Part shown: in pieces, positions 53,692 through 62,727 of the stretch
Numbering within the stretch: the first letter of the stretch is position 1
How the letters are laid out: each line of letters starts with the position of its first letter
Source: Microbulbifer halophilus
GTDB taxonomy: Bacteria; Pseudomonadota; Gammaproteobacteria; Pseudomonadales; Cellvibrionaceae
Direction: 5' to 3'
DNA: 64,000 nucleotides
NCBI RefSeq assembly: GCF_026183675.1
Contig: NZ_JAPIVK010000005.1
Span: 1 to 64,000 of the forward strand
Notes under the pieces: generated by a model
What the model saw: the letters and a program-made list of their open reading frames with translations, nothing else
Database searches by the model: none
What the model was told of the DNA's origin: nothing
Translations under genes and position numbers: made by a program

Positions 53692-55140
53692 ATGAGCTAT
53701 GACACGGTAATACGCAACGCACAGATTGTCGACGGCAGTGGCGCTGCCATTTACCAGTCGGATATCGCCATTGTCGGCGATCGTATCGAGCGTATTGCCG
53801 AGTGTATCGATGGCCCCGCGGAGCGGGTGGTGGATGCGGAGGGTCTGCATCTGGCGCCGGGGTTTATCGATGTGCACACCCACGACGATCTCGAGGTGAT
53901 CCTCCGCCCGCAGATGGCGGCCAAAGTCAGCCAGGGCGTGACCACGGTGGTGGTCGGCAACTGTGGTATCAGTGCCAGTCCGGTTTCCCTGCGCGGAGCG
54001 CCGCCGGATCCCCTCAACCTGCTCGGTGTCGAGGGCGACTTCCGCTATCCCCGCTTTGCCGACTATGCCGCCGCCGTGGAGCGCGCCCGCCCCAACGTGA
54101 ACGTGGGTGCGCTGATCGGCCACACGTCGCTGCGCAACAACCAGATGTCGTCGCTGGATCGCAGTGCTTCTGAATATGAGTTGTCGGCCATGTGCGCGCA
54201 GCTGCGCGAGGCGCTGCTGGAAGGAGCGCTGGGCATGAGTTCCGGGCTCGCCTATGCCAATGCGCGCCACTCGGATACCAGTGAAGTGATGGCCCTGGCC
54301 ATCGAACTGGGCCGGCTGGGCGGCGTCTATACCACACACCTGCGCACCGAGTTTGACCGGATTCTCGAAGCCATGGGCGAGGCCCTGGTTACCGCCCGAG
54401 AAGGGCGGGTGCCGCTGGTCGTTTCTCACCTTAAGTGCGCCGGCCGCGGCAACTGGGGGCGCAGCGGCGAAGTGCTGGAAACCCTGGAGAACGCCGCCGC
54501 GCAGCAGAAAGTGGCCTGCGACTGCTACCCCTATACCGCCAGCTCCAGCACCCTGGACCTGGCGCAGGTGGCGGCGGACGCGGATATTTTTATTACCTGG
54601 TCGGAACCTTTTCCCGACCAGGGCGGCCGGCCGCTGGCCGACATTGCACAGGACTGGAATCTGTCGCTGCTGCGGGCGGCGGAAAAACTGCAACCCGCCG
54701 GTGCCGTCTACCACTGTATGTCGGCGGAGGATGTGCTGAATATCCTCAGCCACCCGTTTACCATGGTCGGTTCCGACGGCCTGCCCAACGATCCGCATCC
54801 GCACCCGCGCCTGTGGGGCGCCTTTCCGCGGGTGATCGCGCATTATTGCCGCGAGCTGAAACTGTTTGAATTGCCGGTGGCCATTCACAAAATGACGGGG
54901 CTTTCCGCGCGGGAATTCGACCTGACGGATCGTGGAGAGATAAAAGTCGGCAATTATGCGGACCTGGTGTTGTTTGATTTCGAGCGTATCAAGTCCACTG
55001 CGGATTACCGGAATCCCCAGCGTCCGGCAAAGGGGATCGAAAGCGTCTGGGTCAACGGTGCGGTCAGTTACAGTGACGGTAGTGTACAGCCGGCGCGCAG
55101 TGGATATTTGCTCTCGCGCAGTCGCCAAGTGTTTCTATGA
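53692..55140 (+). CDS. N-acyl-D-amino-acid deacylase (D-aminoacylase)
   Basis: 482 residues of the amidohydrolase superfamily. Metal ligands are visible in FIDVHTHDDLEV (His62, His64), GNCGIS (Cys91, the unusual bridging cysteine of D-aminoacylases), THLRTEFD and SHLKCAGRGNWG; the catalytic Asp lies in TMVGSDGLPNDPHPHPRLWGAFPRVI. It releases D-amino acids from their N-acyl forms. Signal peptide is absent, so it acts in the cytoplasm on imported substrate, matching the symporter two genes downstream. It is preceded by the RpiR regulator. The neighbouring DSD1-type enzyme could process the freed D-amino acid. Confidence 0.92.
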   Translation: MSYDTVIRNAQIVDGSGAAIYQSDIAIVGDRIERIAECIDGPAERVVDAEGLHLAPGFIDVHTHDDLEVILRPQMAAKVSQGVTTVVVGNCGISASPVSLRGAPPDPLNLLGVEGDFRYPRFADYAAAVERARPNVNVGALIGHTSLRNNQMSSLDRSASEYELSAMCAQLREALLEGALGMSSGLAYANARHSDTSEVMALAIELGRLGGVYTTHLRTEFDRILEAMGEALVTAREGRVPLVVSHLKCAGRGNWGRSGEVLETLENAAAQQKVACDCYPYTASSSTLDLAQVAADADIFITWSEPFPDQGGRPLADIAQDWNLSLLRAAEKLQPAGAVYHCMSAEDVLNILSHPFTMVGSDGLPNDPHPHPRLWGAFPRVIAHYCRELKLFELPVAIHKMTGLSAREFDLTDRGEIKVGNYADLVLFDFERIKSTADYRNPQRPAKGIESVWVNGAVSYSDGSVQPARSGYLLSRSRQVFL

Positions 55141-55284
55141 GGTTTCGGGCCCGGCCATGGAGTGGGCGTATATCACGCCGTGGCGAATGACCGCTGCATG
55201 AACTTTCTGTATGACCGCCTTCCATGGCGGTTTCGCACCGAAACCGGAATAACAATAATAGAAGTAGACTCACCGGAGGTTTCT

Positions 55285-55671
55285 ATGACCATCAAACGTT
55301 ACGGCGCCGAGGGCGGCACGGGCACCGGCGGGCAGCGCCTGCCTTTCTCCAGGGCCGTGGAGGCCGGTGGCTGGCTCCACGTCTCGGGGCAGACGCCGAT
55401 GCTGGAAGGAGAAGTGGTTGAGGGCGGTATCGTCGAGCAGTCGCAACTGGCTATCGACAACTGCTTCGCGATCATGGATGAGGCCGGCTACTCGGCCGCC
55501 GATGTGGTTCACGTTACCGTTATTCTCACCGATCCGCGCTACTTCCAGTCCTTCAATAAAGTCTTCCGGGAAAAGTTTGGCGATCACCCCCCGGCCCGTA
55601 TCTGCTCCGTCAGTGACCTGGTGGTGGATTGCAAGGTGGAAGTCGGCGTGGTGTGTTACAGGGAGGCGTAA
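55285..55671 (+). CDS. ridA: RidA/YjgF-family enamine/imine deaminase
   Basis: 128 residues. Family blocks are LPFSRAVEAGGWLHVSGQTPM, QSQLAIDNCFAIMDEAGYSAADVVHVTVILTDPRYFQSFNKVF, and FGDHPPARICSVSDLVVDCKVEVGVVCY (the conserved Arg in PPAR contacts the substrate). RidA hydrolyses reactive enamines produced by PLP-dependent dehydratases, which fits the neighbouring DSD1-type gene. The ATG is preceded by CCGGAGG. The gap of 144 bp to the D-aminoacylase gene holds no gene; the symporter follows after seven bases. Confidence 0.93.
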   Translation: MTIKRYGAEGGTGTGGQRLPFSRAVEAGGWLHVSGQTPMLEGEVVEGGIVEQSQLAIDNCFAIMDEAGYSAADVVHVTVILTDPRYFQSFNKVFREKFGDHPPARICSVSDLVVDCKVEVGVVCYREA

Positions 55672-55678
55672 CCCCGCC

Positions 55679-57139
55679 ATGGACTCGCGTTTCTTCCTTT
55701 CCATTTTTCTCGCCTATATCGCCTGCCTGATCGGGCTCGGTTGGCTGGCGTCCCGACGGCAGTGCAGCGGTGACGACTTCCTGCTGGCGGGTCGCGGCCT
55801 GCCGGTATTCCTGACCATCGGTACCACCGTGGCCACCATGGTGGGGACCGGTTCTTCCATGGGGGCGGTGGGCTTCGGCTACGCCAATGGCTGGACCGGC
55901 ACTCTCTACGGTGTTGGGGGTGCCGTCGGTATCCTGTTACTGGCCTTCTGCTTCGCGTCCGTGCGCCGCCTGAATTTTGCCACCATGAGCGAGGAAATTT
56001 CCTACTATGTGGGCGCCAACCCACTGGTGCGGAGACTGGTGGCGGTGTTGATCTTTATCGCCTGTATCGGTTGGCTGGGGGCACATATTCTCGGTGGCAG
56101 CCTGTACCTGGCGTGGATTGCGGAAATCGACCTGTTTGCAGCCAAGCTGATCATCGCCCTGGGCTTTGCAATTTTCGTTGTGGTAGGTGGCTATCGCGCA
56201 GTGGTATGGACCGATACCCTGCAGGCCATTGTGCTGTTCGTCGGTTTTGTGCTGATGGCGGTGCTGGCCGTGCAGCAGGTCGGTGGCTGGGAATCGTTGC
56301 TGGCGGCACAGTCGGGGCCGGGTACTTCGACGGCTTCTGAAAATACCGGTGGAATATTACATGGGGTATCGCTGGTGGTGGTGATTGCCGTGGGTGTGTT
56401 GGCCACGCCGTCGTTCCGCCAGCGCATTTATTCGGCCCGCAGTGAACAGACAGTGCGCCGGTCCTTCCTCGCTTCCGGTATCCTGTATCTGTTTTTCTGC
56501 GCTGTGCCGGCCATTATCGGCATGGCGGCTTTCGCGCTGAATCCGGAACTGGATAACCGCAACTTCGCCTTTCCCTATCTGGCCATGGAGGTACTGCCCC
56601 TGGGGGCGGGAATGGTGGTATTGATAGCCGGCCTGTCGGCGACCATGTCCAGCGCCAGTTCCGACGCCGTGGCCGGGGTGACGGTACTGGTACGCGACCT
56701 GTCTTTTGTTTTTCGCAGCCGGGCGATGGATCCGCAACGCGAGATTTTCTACTCCCGCGCGGGGCTGGTCGCAGTCATCGGTATCGCCCTGCTGCTGGTG
56801 GCACTGTCCGACGACCTGATCGGCTATATCACCGCGATGATTTCCACGGTGATGACGGGTCTGTGTGTCTGCGGTCTGCTGGGTCGTTTCTGGACGCGTT
56901 TCAACTGGCAGGGGGCCGTTGCGGCATTGTCGGCCGGTGCTGTTGTATCGCAACTGGTGATCTGGACAGCGCAGGATTTCTGGGGTAATCCGGCGCTGCC
57001 TTCGCTGGCTGCGGCACTGGTGGCGGCGGTCGGAGTCAGTCTGGCCACACCGTCGGAAACGATAGACGCCCGCGAAGCGCTACAGATACTGCAGCGTGAG
57101 CGGCGGGGCAGACTGGCGCCGTTATCGGGGCAGCAGTAG
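55679..57139 (+). CDS. Sodium:solute symporter (SSS family)
   Basis: 486 residues with about 13 membrane segments. Typical features are GDDFLLAGRGLPVFLTIGTTVATMVGTGSSMGAVG in helices 1-2, GGYRAVVWTDTLQAIVLFVG, and the sodium-site helix LIAGLSATMSSASSDAVAGVTVLVRDL. The predicted substrate from context is an N-acyl-D-amino acid, a D-amino acid or a small peptide. It sits seven bases behind ridA and 70 before the S9 peptidase, in the same direction. Confidence 0.9.
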   Translation: MDSRFFLSIFLAYIACLIGLGWLASRRQCSGDDFLLAGRGLPVFLTIGTTVATMVGTGSSMGAVGFGYANGWTGTLYGVGGAVGILLLAFCFASVRRLNFATMSEEISYYVGANPLVRRLVAVLIFIACIGWLGAHILGGSLYLAWIAEIDLFAAKLIIALGFAIFVVVGGYRAVVWTDTLQAIVLFVGFVLMAVLAVQQVGGWESLLAAQSGPGTSTASENTGGILHGVSLVVVIAVGVLATPSFRQRIYSARSEQTVRRSFLASGILYLFFCAVPAIIGMAAFALNPELDNRNFAFPYLAMEVLPLGAGMVVLIAGLSATMSSASSDAVAGVTVLVRDLSFVFRSRAMDPQREIFYSRAGLVAVIGIALLLVALSDDLIGYITAMISTVMTGLCVCGLLGRFWTRFNWQGAVAALSAGAVVSQLVIWTAQDFWGNPALPSLAAALVAAVGVSLATPSETIDAREALQILQRERRGRLAPLSGQQ

Positions 57140-57209
57140 AATCGAGGTCACTGTTGCGGGTCCGCATTGCGGTCCCGTTCGATTTGTGACGATAACAACG
57201 AGTTCCCCC

Positions 57210-59426
57210 ATGAAAAGAGGTCTGCTTATCCTGTTGAGCTGCGCTTTTGCCAGTTTTTCTTCCGCCGAAGAGTTGACGATCGAAAGATTGTTCTCCGACC
57301 CTGCTCTGGGCGGCACTGCGCCCCGCGAGCTGAAATACTCGCCGGACGGCCGCCGGGTCACCTTTCTGCAGGGCCGCGAGGAGGACTACAACCGCTATGA
57401 CCTGTGGGAATACAACATCGCCGATGGCGAGACCCGCATGCTGGTGAACGCCGATTCCCTGCACAAAGGGGAAGAGGTGCTTTCCGATGAGGAAAAGGCG
57501 CGCCGCGAGCGCCAACGTATCTACGGCAGCGGTATCATGGAGTACACCTGGTCCGGCGATGGCGAGGCGCTGCTGTTCCCACTGGCGGGTGATATCTACC
57601 ACTACGACCTCGGCAATAAAAAGGCGCGCCGCCTGACCGAAACCGAAGCCTTCGAAACCGACGTGCGCGTGTCGCCCGGGGGGCGCTACGTCTCTTTTAT
57701 CCGCGACCAGGATATTTTTCTCGTCGATCTGGAAACCGGCAAAGAGCGCCGACTCACCACTGATGGCGAGGGCCCGATCAAGAACGGCATGGCCGAATTC
57801 GTCGCCCAGGAGGAAATGGATCGCATGACCGGTTACTGGTGGTCACCGGACGATCGCCATATCGCCTACCTGCGCGTGGACGAGTCGCCGGTGGACGAGG
57901 TGACCCGCAGTGAGATCTACGCCGATCGCATCGACCTGATCCAGCAGCGCTATCCTGCCGCCGGCCGGCCCAATGTCAAAATCCGGCTGGGTGTGCTGGA
58001 CCTGGATTCCGGCGAAACCCGCTGGATCGATTTGGGCGACAACGAGGATATCTATATCCCGCGGGTGAAATGGGCCCGCGATAACCTGCTCAGCTACCAG
58101 CGGCAGAGTCGCGACCAGCAACGACTGGACCTGCACCTGTTCAACCTGGACAGCGGCGATGACCGAGTGGTGGTCGAAGAGCGCAGCGATAGCTGGATCA
58201 ATCTCAACAAGGACCTGCGTTTCCTCGAAGACAGCGATCACTTCATCTGGGCCTCCGAGCGCGATGGCTTCAAGCATCTGTATCTGTACGATCTGGATGG
58301 CGGGATTGTGCGCCGCCTGACCGATGGACACTGGGCCGTGGATGCGCTGGAGGCCGTGGATGAAGAAAATGGCAAACTCTACTTTACCGGCCGCCGCGAT
58401 ACGCCGATGGAGCGCCATCTCTACACGGTCGATCTGGACGGGCAGGGCGATAACCTGCCGCAAAAGATTTCCCGCCGCGCCGGTATGCACGGTATCGAAT
58501 TTGCCGAGGATGCATCCGGCTATATCGACCAGTTTTCCAATACCACCACACCGCCCCAGGTCAGCCTGCACCGGGCCGATGGCGAGCAGGTGACCTGGCT
58601 GGAAGAAAACGCCGTGGTCGAAGGCCATCCGCTATATCCCTACAGGAAAGACTGGATAGCGCCGGAGTTCGGTACCGTAAAAGCGCCACAGGGACACCAG
58701 CTCTATTACCGCATGTACAAGCCGGCGGATTTCGATGAAAACAAGCGTTACCCGGTATTGGTCTACCTGTACGGTGGCCCACACGCCCAGCTGGTAACCA
58801 ACAGTTGGGATCGCGCTTTCAACCAGTATATGGCACAGCAGGGCTATATCGTCTTCACCCTGGACAACCGCGGCTCCGCCCATCGTGGCACTGAATTTGA
58901 AAACCCGATCTTCCACCGCATGGGCAGCGTCGAGGTGGAAGACCAGGTCACCGGAGTCAGGTTCCTGCGCTCACTGCCGTATGTGGACGGTGAGCGTATC
59001 GGCGTCTACGGCCACAGCTACGGCGGTTATATGGCGCTGATGACCATGTTCAAGGCCGGCGACTATTTTCAGGCCGGGGTTTCAGGCGCACCGGTTACCG
59101 ACTGGTCCCTGTACGATACCCACTATACCGAGCGCTATATGGGCAACCCCAACGAGGTGCCGGATGCCTACGAGGCCTCATCGGTATTCCCCTACAGCGA
59201 AGATCTGAAAGGCCCGCTGCTGATCTACCACGGTATGGCGGACGACAATGTGCTGTTCACCAACACGACCAGGTTGATCAAGCAATTGCAGGACCAGGGC
59301 AAACAGTTCGAGCTGATGACCTACCCCGGCAAGAAGCACAGCCTGCGTGGCAAAGAGACCCGGATCCACCAGTACACCATGATTCGGGATTTCTTCAACC
59401 GCCACCTGAAAGCAGCGTCGGATTGA
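57210..59426 (+). CDS. Exported dipeptidyl-peptidase IV-type serine peptidase (S9B)
   Basis: 738 residues with a signal peptide (KRGLLILLSCAFASFSSAEE). An eight-bladed propeller occupies the first 470 residues; it includes MAEFVAQEEMDRMTGYWWSPDDRHIAYLRVDES, the double-Glu region that anchors the peptide N-terminus in DPP-IV. The hydrolase domain has GHSYGGYM with Ser603, HGMADDNVLF (Asp about 679) and KKHSL with His710. It removes N-terminal dipeptides in the periplasm. It ends the plus-strand operon and is followed by a terminator. The ATG at 57210 is poorly supported by a ribosome-binding site but fits the signal peptide. Confidence 0.93.
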   Translation: MKRGLLILLSCAFASFSSAEELTIERLFSDPALGGTAPRELKYSPDGRRVTFLQGREEDYNRYDLWEYNIADGETRMLVNADSLHKGEEVLSDEEKARRERQRIYGSGIMEYTWSGDGEALLFPLAGDIYHYDLGNKKARRLTETEAFETDVRVSPGGRYVSFIRDQDIFLVDLETGKERRLTTDGEGPIKNGMAEFVAQEEMDRMTGYWWSPDDRHIAYLRVDESPVDEVTRSEIYADRIDLIQQRYPAAGRPNVKIRLGVLDLDSGETRWIDLGDNEDIYIPRVKWARDNLLSYQRQSRDQQRLDLHLFNLDSGDDRVVVEERSDSWINLNKDLRFLEDSDHFIWASERDGFKHLYLYDLDGGIVRRLTDGHWAVDALEAVDEENGKLYFTGRRDTPMERHLYTVDLDGQGDNLPQKISRRAGMHGIEFAEDASGYIDQFSNTTTPPQVSLHRADGEQVTWLEENAVVEGHPLYPYRKDWIAPEFGTVKAPQGHQLYYRMYKPADFDENKRYPVLVYLYGGPHAQLVTNSWDRAFNQYMAQQGYIVFTLDNRGSAHRGTEFENPIFHRMGSVEVEDQVTGVRFLRSLPYVDGERIGVYGHSYGGYMALMTMFKAGDYFQAGVSGAPVTDWSLYDTHYTERYMGNPNEVPDAYEASSVFPYSEDLKGPLLIYHGMADDNVLFTNTTRLIKQLQDQGKQFELMTYPGKKHSLRGKETRIHQYTMIRDFFNRHLKAASD

Positions 59427-59438
59427 CAGGTCTCTTTC

Positions 59439-59466
59439 AAAAAAACCGGGCGCTGCCCGGTTTTTT
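59439..59466 (+). terminator. Intrinsic terminator after the S9 peptidase
   Basis: AAAAAAACCGGGC-GCT-GCCCGGTTTTTT directly behind the stop codon. It closes the RpiR-D-aminoacylase-RidA-symporter-peptidase unit. Confidence 0.9.
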
Positions 59467-59478
59467 AATGGAGTGACA

Positions 59479-59694
59479 ATGGACCACCAAAAGTTCCAGG
59501 AAAACATTCCCGACGTCCGCGACGGCCTCACTCGCACAGAGCGGACAGTTTTACATGTACTGGACGAAACCCAGCGCGAACGGGGCGGCCGGAGCGTGCC
59601 CACTGCAATGCTCTATGGGCGGGTGGTGGAATATGTGGATATGAGTGAGGCCGAACTGAAAATGTACCTGGACAGACTGGGTGTGAAAAAGTGA
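59479..59694 (+). CDS. Small hypothetical protein, 71 aa
   Basis: A soluble, acidic-basic mixed protein. The sequence LTRTERTVLHVLDETQRERGGRSVPTAMLYGRVVEYVDMSEAELKMYLDRLG looks like a compact three-helix unit, possibly winged-helix-like, but no family is recognised. The ATG at 59479 has GGAG six bases upstream; a GTG two codons earlier is an alternative. It begins immediately after the terminator at 59439-59466, so it may be read only by leak-through or from its own promoter. Confidence 0.65.
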   Translation: MDHQKFQENIPDVRDGLTRTERTVLHVLDETQRERGGRSVPTAMLYGRVVEYVDMSEAELKMYLDRLGVKK

Positions 59695-60001
59695 CATATT
59701 AGTCGTCTCAAAATTGTTTTGACCAAAGTCCACCCTCCGGGCCGTCATCCCGGACTTGATCCGGGATCCAGCGGAGGTGCCCCGTCGGCCTGGATTCCGG
59801 AACAAGTCCGGAATGACGATGGCATGGAGCGAATACAGGACTCGCCCGTTGTTAAAGGAACCTGGACAACTGTTAATACAATTATGAGACCCTTAATAAC
59901 CCGGCCGTTTCCCCATCCTGGGGCCATCAGGGCTTATGCTCCCCCTATCCCTTTCTTGAGGGGATCGAAAGTCGTTTGAAGTCGATGCTAACGGTCGACT
60001 T
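59695..60001. other. 307-bp intergenic stretch around the palindrome at 59744
   Basis: Apart from the palindromic element at 59744-59817 the stretch is AT-rich and contains no recognisable gene. It separates the small hypothetical gene from the convergent LysR gene. Confidence 0.5.
59744..59817. repeat. GTCATCCCGGACTTGATCC-type palindromic element
   Basis: GTCATCCCGGACTTGATCCG at the left end and CCGGAACAAGTCCGGAATGAC at the right end, with GGATCCAG/CTGGATTCC inside, form a 74-base imperfect palindrome. This motif family is widespread between genes in proteobacteria, especially alphaproteobacteria. Confidence 0.75.
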
Positions 60002-60907
60002 TCAACGGATATCGCCCGACTCTCGCACCAGATTGAACAGCCAGTCCCCGAAGGCCCGGATGCGTTCTGCCCGCGGCGAAGACTCATCGTATAAAAAACT
60101 GTAACGGATACCGTTTTCGATCTGGTAAGGGAAAGGCTTGACCAGGCTGCCCGCTTCCACCAGTTGCTTCGACAGCGTCAGGGAACCCAGGAAAATCCCG
60201 TGTCCGGACATTACCGCGCTCAGCGCCACATCCAGGTTGCTGACCCTGAGCCACCTGATTTCTTCCGGCACGAAATCCACACCGGCGAGCTTCAGCCAGG
60301 TTTGCCAGTCCGCCGTGTGCCGGTAAGCCGCATCGACCAGCAGGCAGTCCTTGACCTTGTCCGGGGTGGAAAGATCCATATGCTCCAAGAGGTGTGGTGT
60401 GCAGAGTGCCACCAGGGGATCCTCGAACAGTATTGTCTGGTGCAATTCCGACTGTTCAAAAAAGCCGAAGCGAATGGCCACATCCATATCGCCGTGCCTG
60501 AGGTCCTCCTGTTTGGTGGACACCATGACCCGCACATCGATTTCCGGATGCTGCCGGTGGAATTTCCACAAATTGGGCATCAGCAGCATGGTGGCCAGGG
60601 ACTGGGTAGTGGTGACATTGAGGGTGCCGGCAAGCGGTTCGGTCTGGATCTGGTGGACACCGTCGACAATTGCCTCAAATCCCCTGTTCAACTGCCCGGC
60701 CAGGTGCCGGCCCTTGTTGGTGGGCTCCATATTGCGACCGCGGCGGATAAACAGCTTTACCCCGAGCACCTCTTCGATCTGGCGGATCTGCTGGCTGACC
60801 GCAGCCTGGGTTACGTGCAGCTCGTCTGCGGCCCTGGAGTAGCTATGGTGGCGCGCCGCAGCCTCGACACAGCGCAGGGCCCCCAGGTGAGACAGGATTC
60901 TTTCCAT
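60002..60907 (-). CDS. LysR-family transcriptional regulator (GcvA-like)
   Basis: 301 residues. The N-terminal helix-turn-helix is ALRCVEAAARHHSYSRAADELHVTQAAVSQQIRQIEEVLGVKLFIRRGR; the effector domain starts at GTLNVTTTQSLATMLLMPNLWKFHRQHPEIDVRVMVSTKQEDLRHGDMDVAIRFG, a pattern of the GcvA/AmpR-like subgroup. It is divergent from the small 56-aa gene and the SBP56 gene, with 99 bp before the former, so it probably regulates them. No effector can be inferred. Confidence 0.9.
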   Translation of the reverse strand: MERILSHLGALRCVEAAARHHSYSRAADELHVTQAAVSQQIRQIEEVLGVKLFIRRGRNMEPTNKGRHLAGQLNRGFEAIVDGVHQIQTEPLAGTLNVTTTQSLATMLLMPNLWKFHRQHPEIDVRVMVSTKQEDLRHGDMDVAIRFGFFEQSELHQTILFEDPLVALCTPHLLEHMDLSTPDKVKDCLLVDAAYRHTADWQTWLKLAGVDFVPEEIRWLRVSNLDVALSAVMSGHGIFLGSLTLSKQLVEAGSLVKPFPYQIENGIRYSFLYDESSPRAERIRAFGDWLFNLVRESGDIR

Positions 60908-61006
60908 AAGGTTTTCTTATAGTTTGTTAAATAATGGATCGTTCGTACGCCGGCCCGAACGCTGGAAGAATAGCGCTCGTGATCAAGTCCACGAGGAGAA
61001 CGAAAG

Positions 61007-61177
61007 ATGTCGGTCAACAACGATGCTAGCAACAGATTATGTAGCGGTGTAGAGACCAATGTCCACAATGAGCAGAAACCGGCGCGGGGGAAGGCGGAGT
61101 TGCGCCGCCGCCTGGAGCATCTGCTGCGGCAAATCGCACGGGCACTGGATCTGGAGGGACGGTCGCAGTTCAAATAA
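61007..61177 (+). CDS. Small basic protein, 56 aa
   Basis: A short gene with a good site (GAGGAGAACGAAAG) 5-10 bases before its ATG. The product is MSVNNDASNRLCSGVETN, a middle NEQKPARGKAELRRRLE, then HLLRQIARALDLEGRSQFK and stop. The second half forms one amphipathic, arginine-rich helix. It is divergent from the LysR gene, 99 bp away, and 152 bp before the SBP56 gene. No family is recognised; it could be a membrane-associated or RNA/DNA-binding microprotein. Confidence 0.55.
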   Translation: MSVNNDASNRLCSGVETNVHNEQKPARGKAELRRRLEHLLRQIARALDLEGRSQFK

Positions 61178-61329
61178 TCACAGATTATCGGTTCTTCAAT
61201 TTGTCCGGCGTTGTGGCGCCCTTTGCCTGTTGTAGTGCTCCGTGGCTGTGGCAATCGTCTGCCGGGGCTTCCTATACTGTTGGCCTCGCCCAGGCAGCTT
61301 CAACTCTCCACCTCGCAAGGAGGCCTCCG

Positions 61330-62727
61330 ATGACACTGTGGAAGCCCGACCCGTCTTTTTATCCGTCCGCGAAAATGGCGATGCAGGCGCCGGCCGAGCG
61401 GCACGCCTATGTGGCGGCACTCAACCCGGACGGTGAGAATAAACCCGATGCCATCTGCGTAGTGGATCTCGATCCGGATTCCGGCAGCTACAGCCAGGTG
61501 GTACACCAACTGGAGTTGCCCAATATCGGCGATGAGCTGCACCATTTCGGATGGAACGCCTGCAGTTCGGCACTCTGCCCCTATGCGCCACACCCGCACC
61601 TGGAGCGCCGCTATCTCGTGGTTCCGGGTCTTCGCAGCTCGCGTATCTATATCATCGATACCAAGGCCGATCCCCGCAGGCCGGAGATTGTCAAAACCCT
61701 GGAGCCGGAGGAGGTGATGGAGAAGTCCGGTTACAGCCGCCCGCACACGGTGCACTGCGGGCCGGACGCCATTTACATCTCCGCCATGGGATCGAAAAAC
61801 GGCGACGACGGGCCCGGCGGTATCTTCCTGCTGGATCATTTCAGTTTCGACGTGATCGGCCCTTGGGAACTGCACCGCGGCGACCAGGAACTGGCCTACG
61901 ATTTCTGGTGGCACCTGGCGGAGGATGTGCTGATCAGCAGTGAGTGGGGCAAGCCGTCGCAGTTTGAAAACGGCCTGGTGCCGGAAGACCTGCTGGGCAA
62001 TAAATACGGCCACCGGATTCACTTCTGGGATCTGCGCAAGCGCCGCCTGCAACAGAGTATCGATATCGGCAAAGAACACCAGATGCTGCTGGAGCTGCGC
62101 CCGGCCCACGATCCCACAAAACAGTACGGCTTTGCCGGCGTGGTGGTCAGTACCGAGGATCTGTCGGCCTCGGTCTGGGCCTGGCGGCGCCGGGGCGGGG
62201 AATGGCAGATGGAGAAAGTCATCACCATTCCACCGGTACCCGCGGAAGAGGATGTGCTGCCGGAGGCGCTGAAACCCTTCAAGGCGGTGCCGCCGCTGGT
62301 CTCGGATATCGACCTGTCCCTCGACGACCGTTTTCTCTACGTAGCCTGCTGGGGCACCGGTGAGCTGCACCAGTACGACGTCAGCGATCCGTTCAAGCCA
62401 CAGCTCACCGGCAAGGTGGAGATCGGTGGCGTCGTCAACCGGAAGGGGCACCCCAAAGCCGAGGGCGAATTGCTGGGCGCGCCGCAGATGGTGGAAATCA
62501 GCCGCGACGGTCGCCGTGTCTATTTTACCAACTCTCTCTACAGCAGCTGGGACGACCAATTCTATCCCGGTGGCATGAGCGGCTGGATGGTGAAGGTCAA
62601 TACCCGTCCGGACGGCGGTATGGACATCGATCCGGACTTTTTTGTCGACTTCGGCAAAACCCGCGTACACCAGGTAAGGCTGGAGGGGGGCGACGCCTCC
62701 ACCGACTCCTACTGTTACCCCTCGTGA
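61330..62727 (+). CDS. Selenium-binding protein SBP56 family (methanethiol-oxidase-like)
   Basis: 465 residues forming a beta-propeller. Family blocks are YVAALNPDGENKPDAICVVDLDPDSGSYSQVVHQLELPNIGDELHHFGWNACSSALC, ERRYLVVPGLRSSRIYIIDTKADPR, YSRPHTVHCGPDAIYISAMG, DFWWHLAEDVLISSEWGKPSQFENG, KEHQMLLELRPAHDPTKQYGF and SDIDLSLDDRFLYVACWGTGELHQYDVSDP. Bacterial members oxidise methanethiol to formaldehyde, hydrogen sulfide and hydrogen peroxide with copper (family knowledge). The conserved Cys in CSSALC is present. There is no signal peptide, unlike many characterised methanethiol oxidases, so the substrate is uncertain. AAGGAGG lies just before the ATG. The membrane protein overlaps its stop. Confidence 0.9.
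   Translation: MTLWKPDPSFYPSAKMAMQAPAERHAYVAALNPDGENKPDAICVVDLDPDSGSYSQVVHQLELPNIGDELHHFGWNACSSALCPYAPHPHLERRYLVVPGLRSSRIYIIDTKADPRRPEIVKTLEPEEVMEKSGYSRPHTVHCGPDAIYISAMGSKNGDDGPGGIFLLDHFSFDVIGPWELHRGDQELAYDFWWHLAEDVLISSEWGKPSQFENGLVPEDLLGNKYGHRIHFWDLRKRRLQQSIDIGKEHQMLLELRPAHDPTKQYGFAGVVVSTEDLSASVWAWRRRGGEWQMEKVITIPPVPAEEDVLPEALKPFKAVPPLVSDIDLSLDDRFLYVACWGTGELHQYDVSDPFKPQLTGKVEIGGVVNRKGHPKAEGELLGAPQMVEISRDGRRVYFTNSLYSSWDDQFYPGGMSGWMVKVNTRPDGGMDIDPDFFVDFGKTRVHQVRLEGGDASTDSYCYPS

Noticed and set aside
52738-55128. A 796-residue open frame antisense to RpiR and D-aminoacylase
   Set aside because: It spans two well-defined sense genes and reads as repetitive Arg/Gln/His/Val sequence without motifs.
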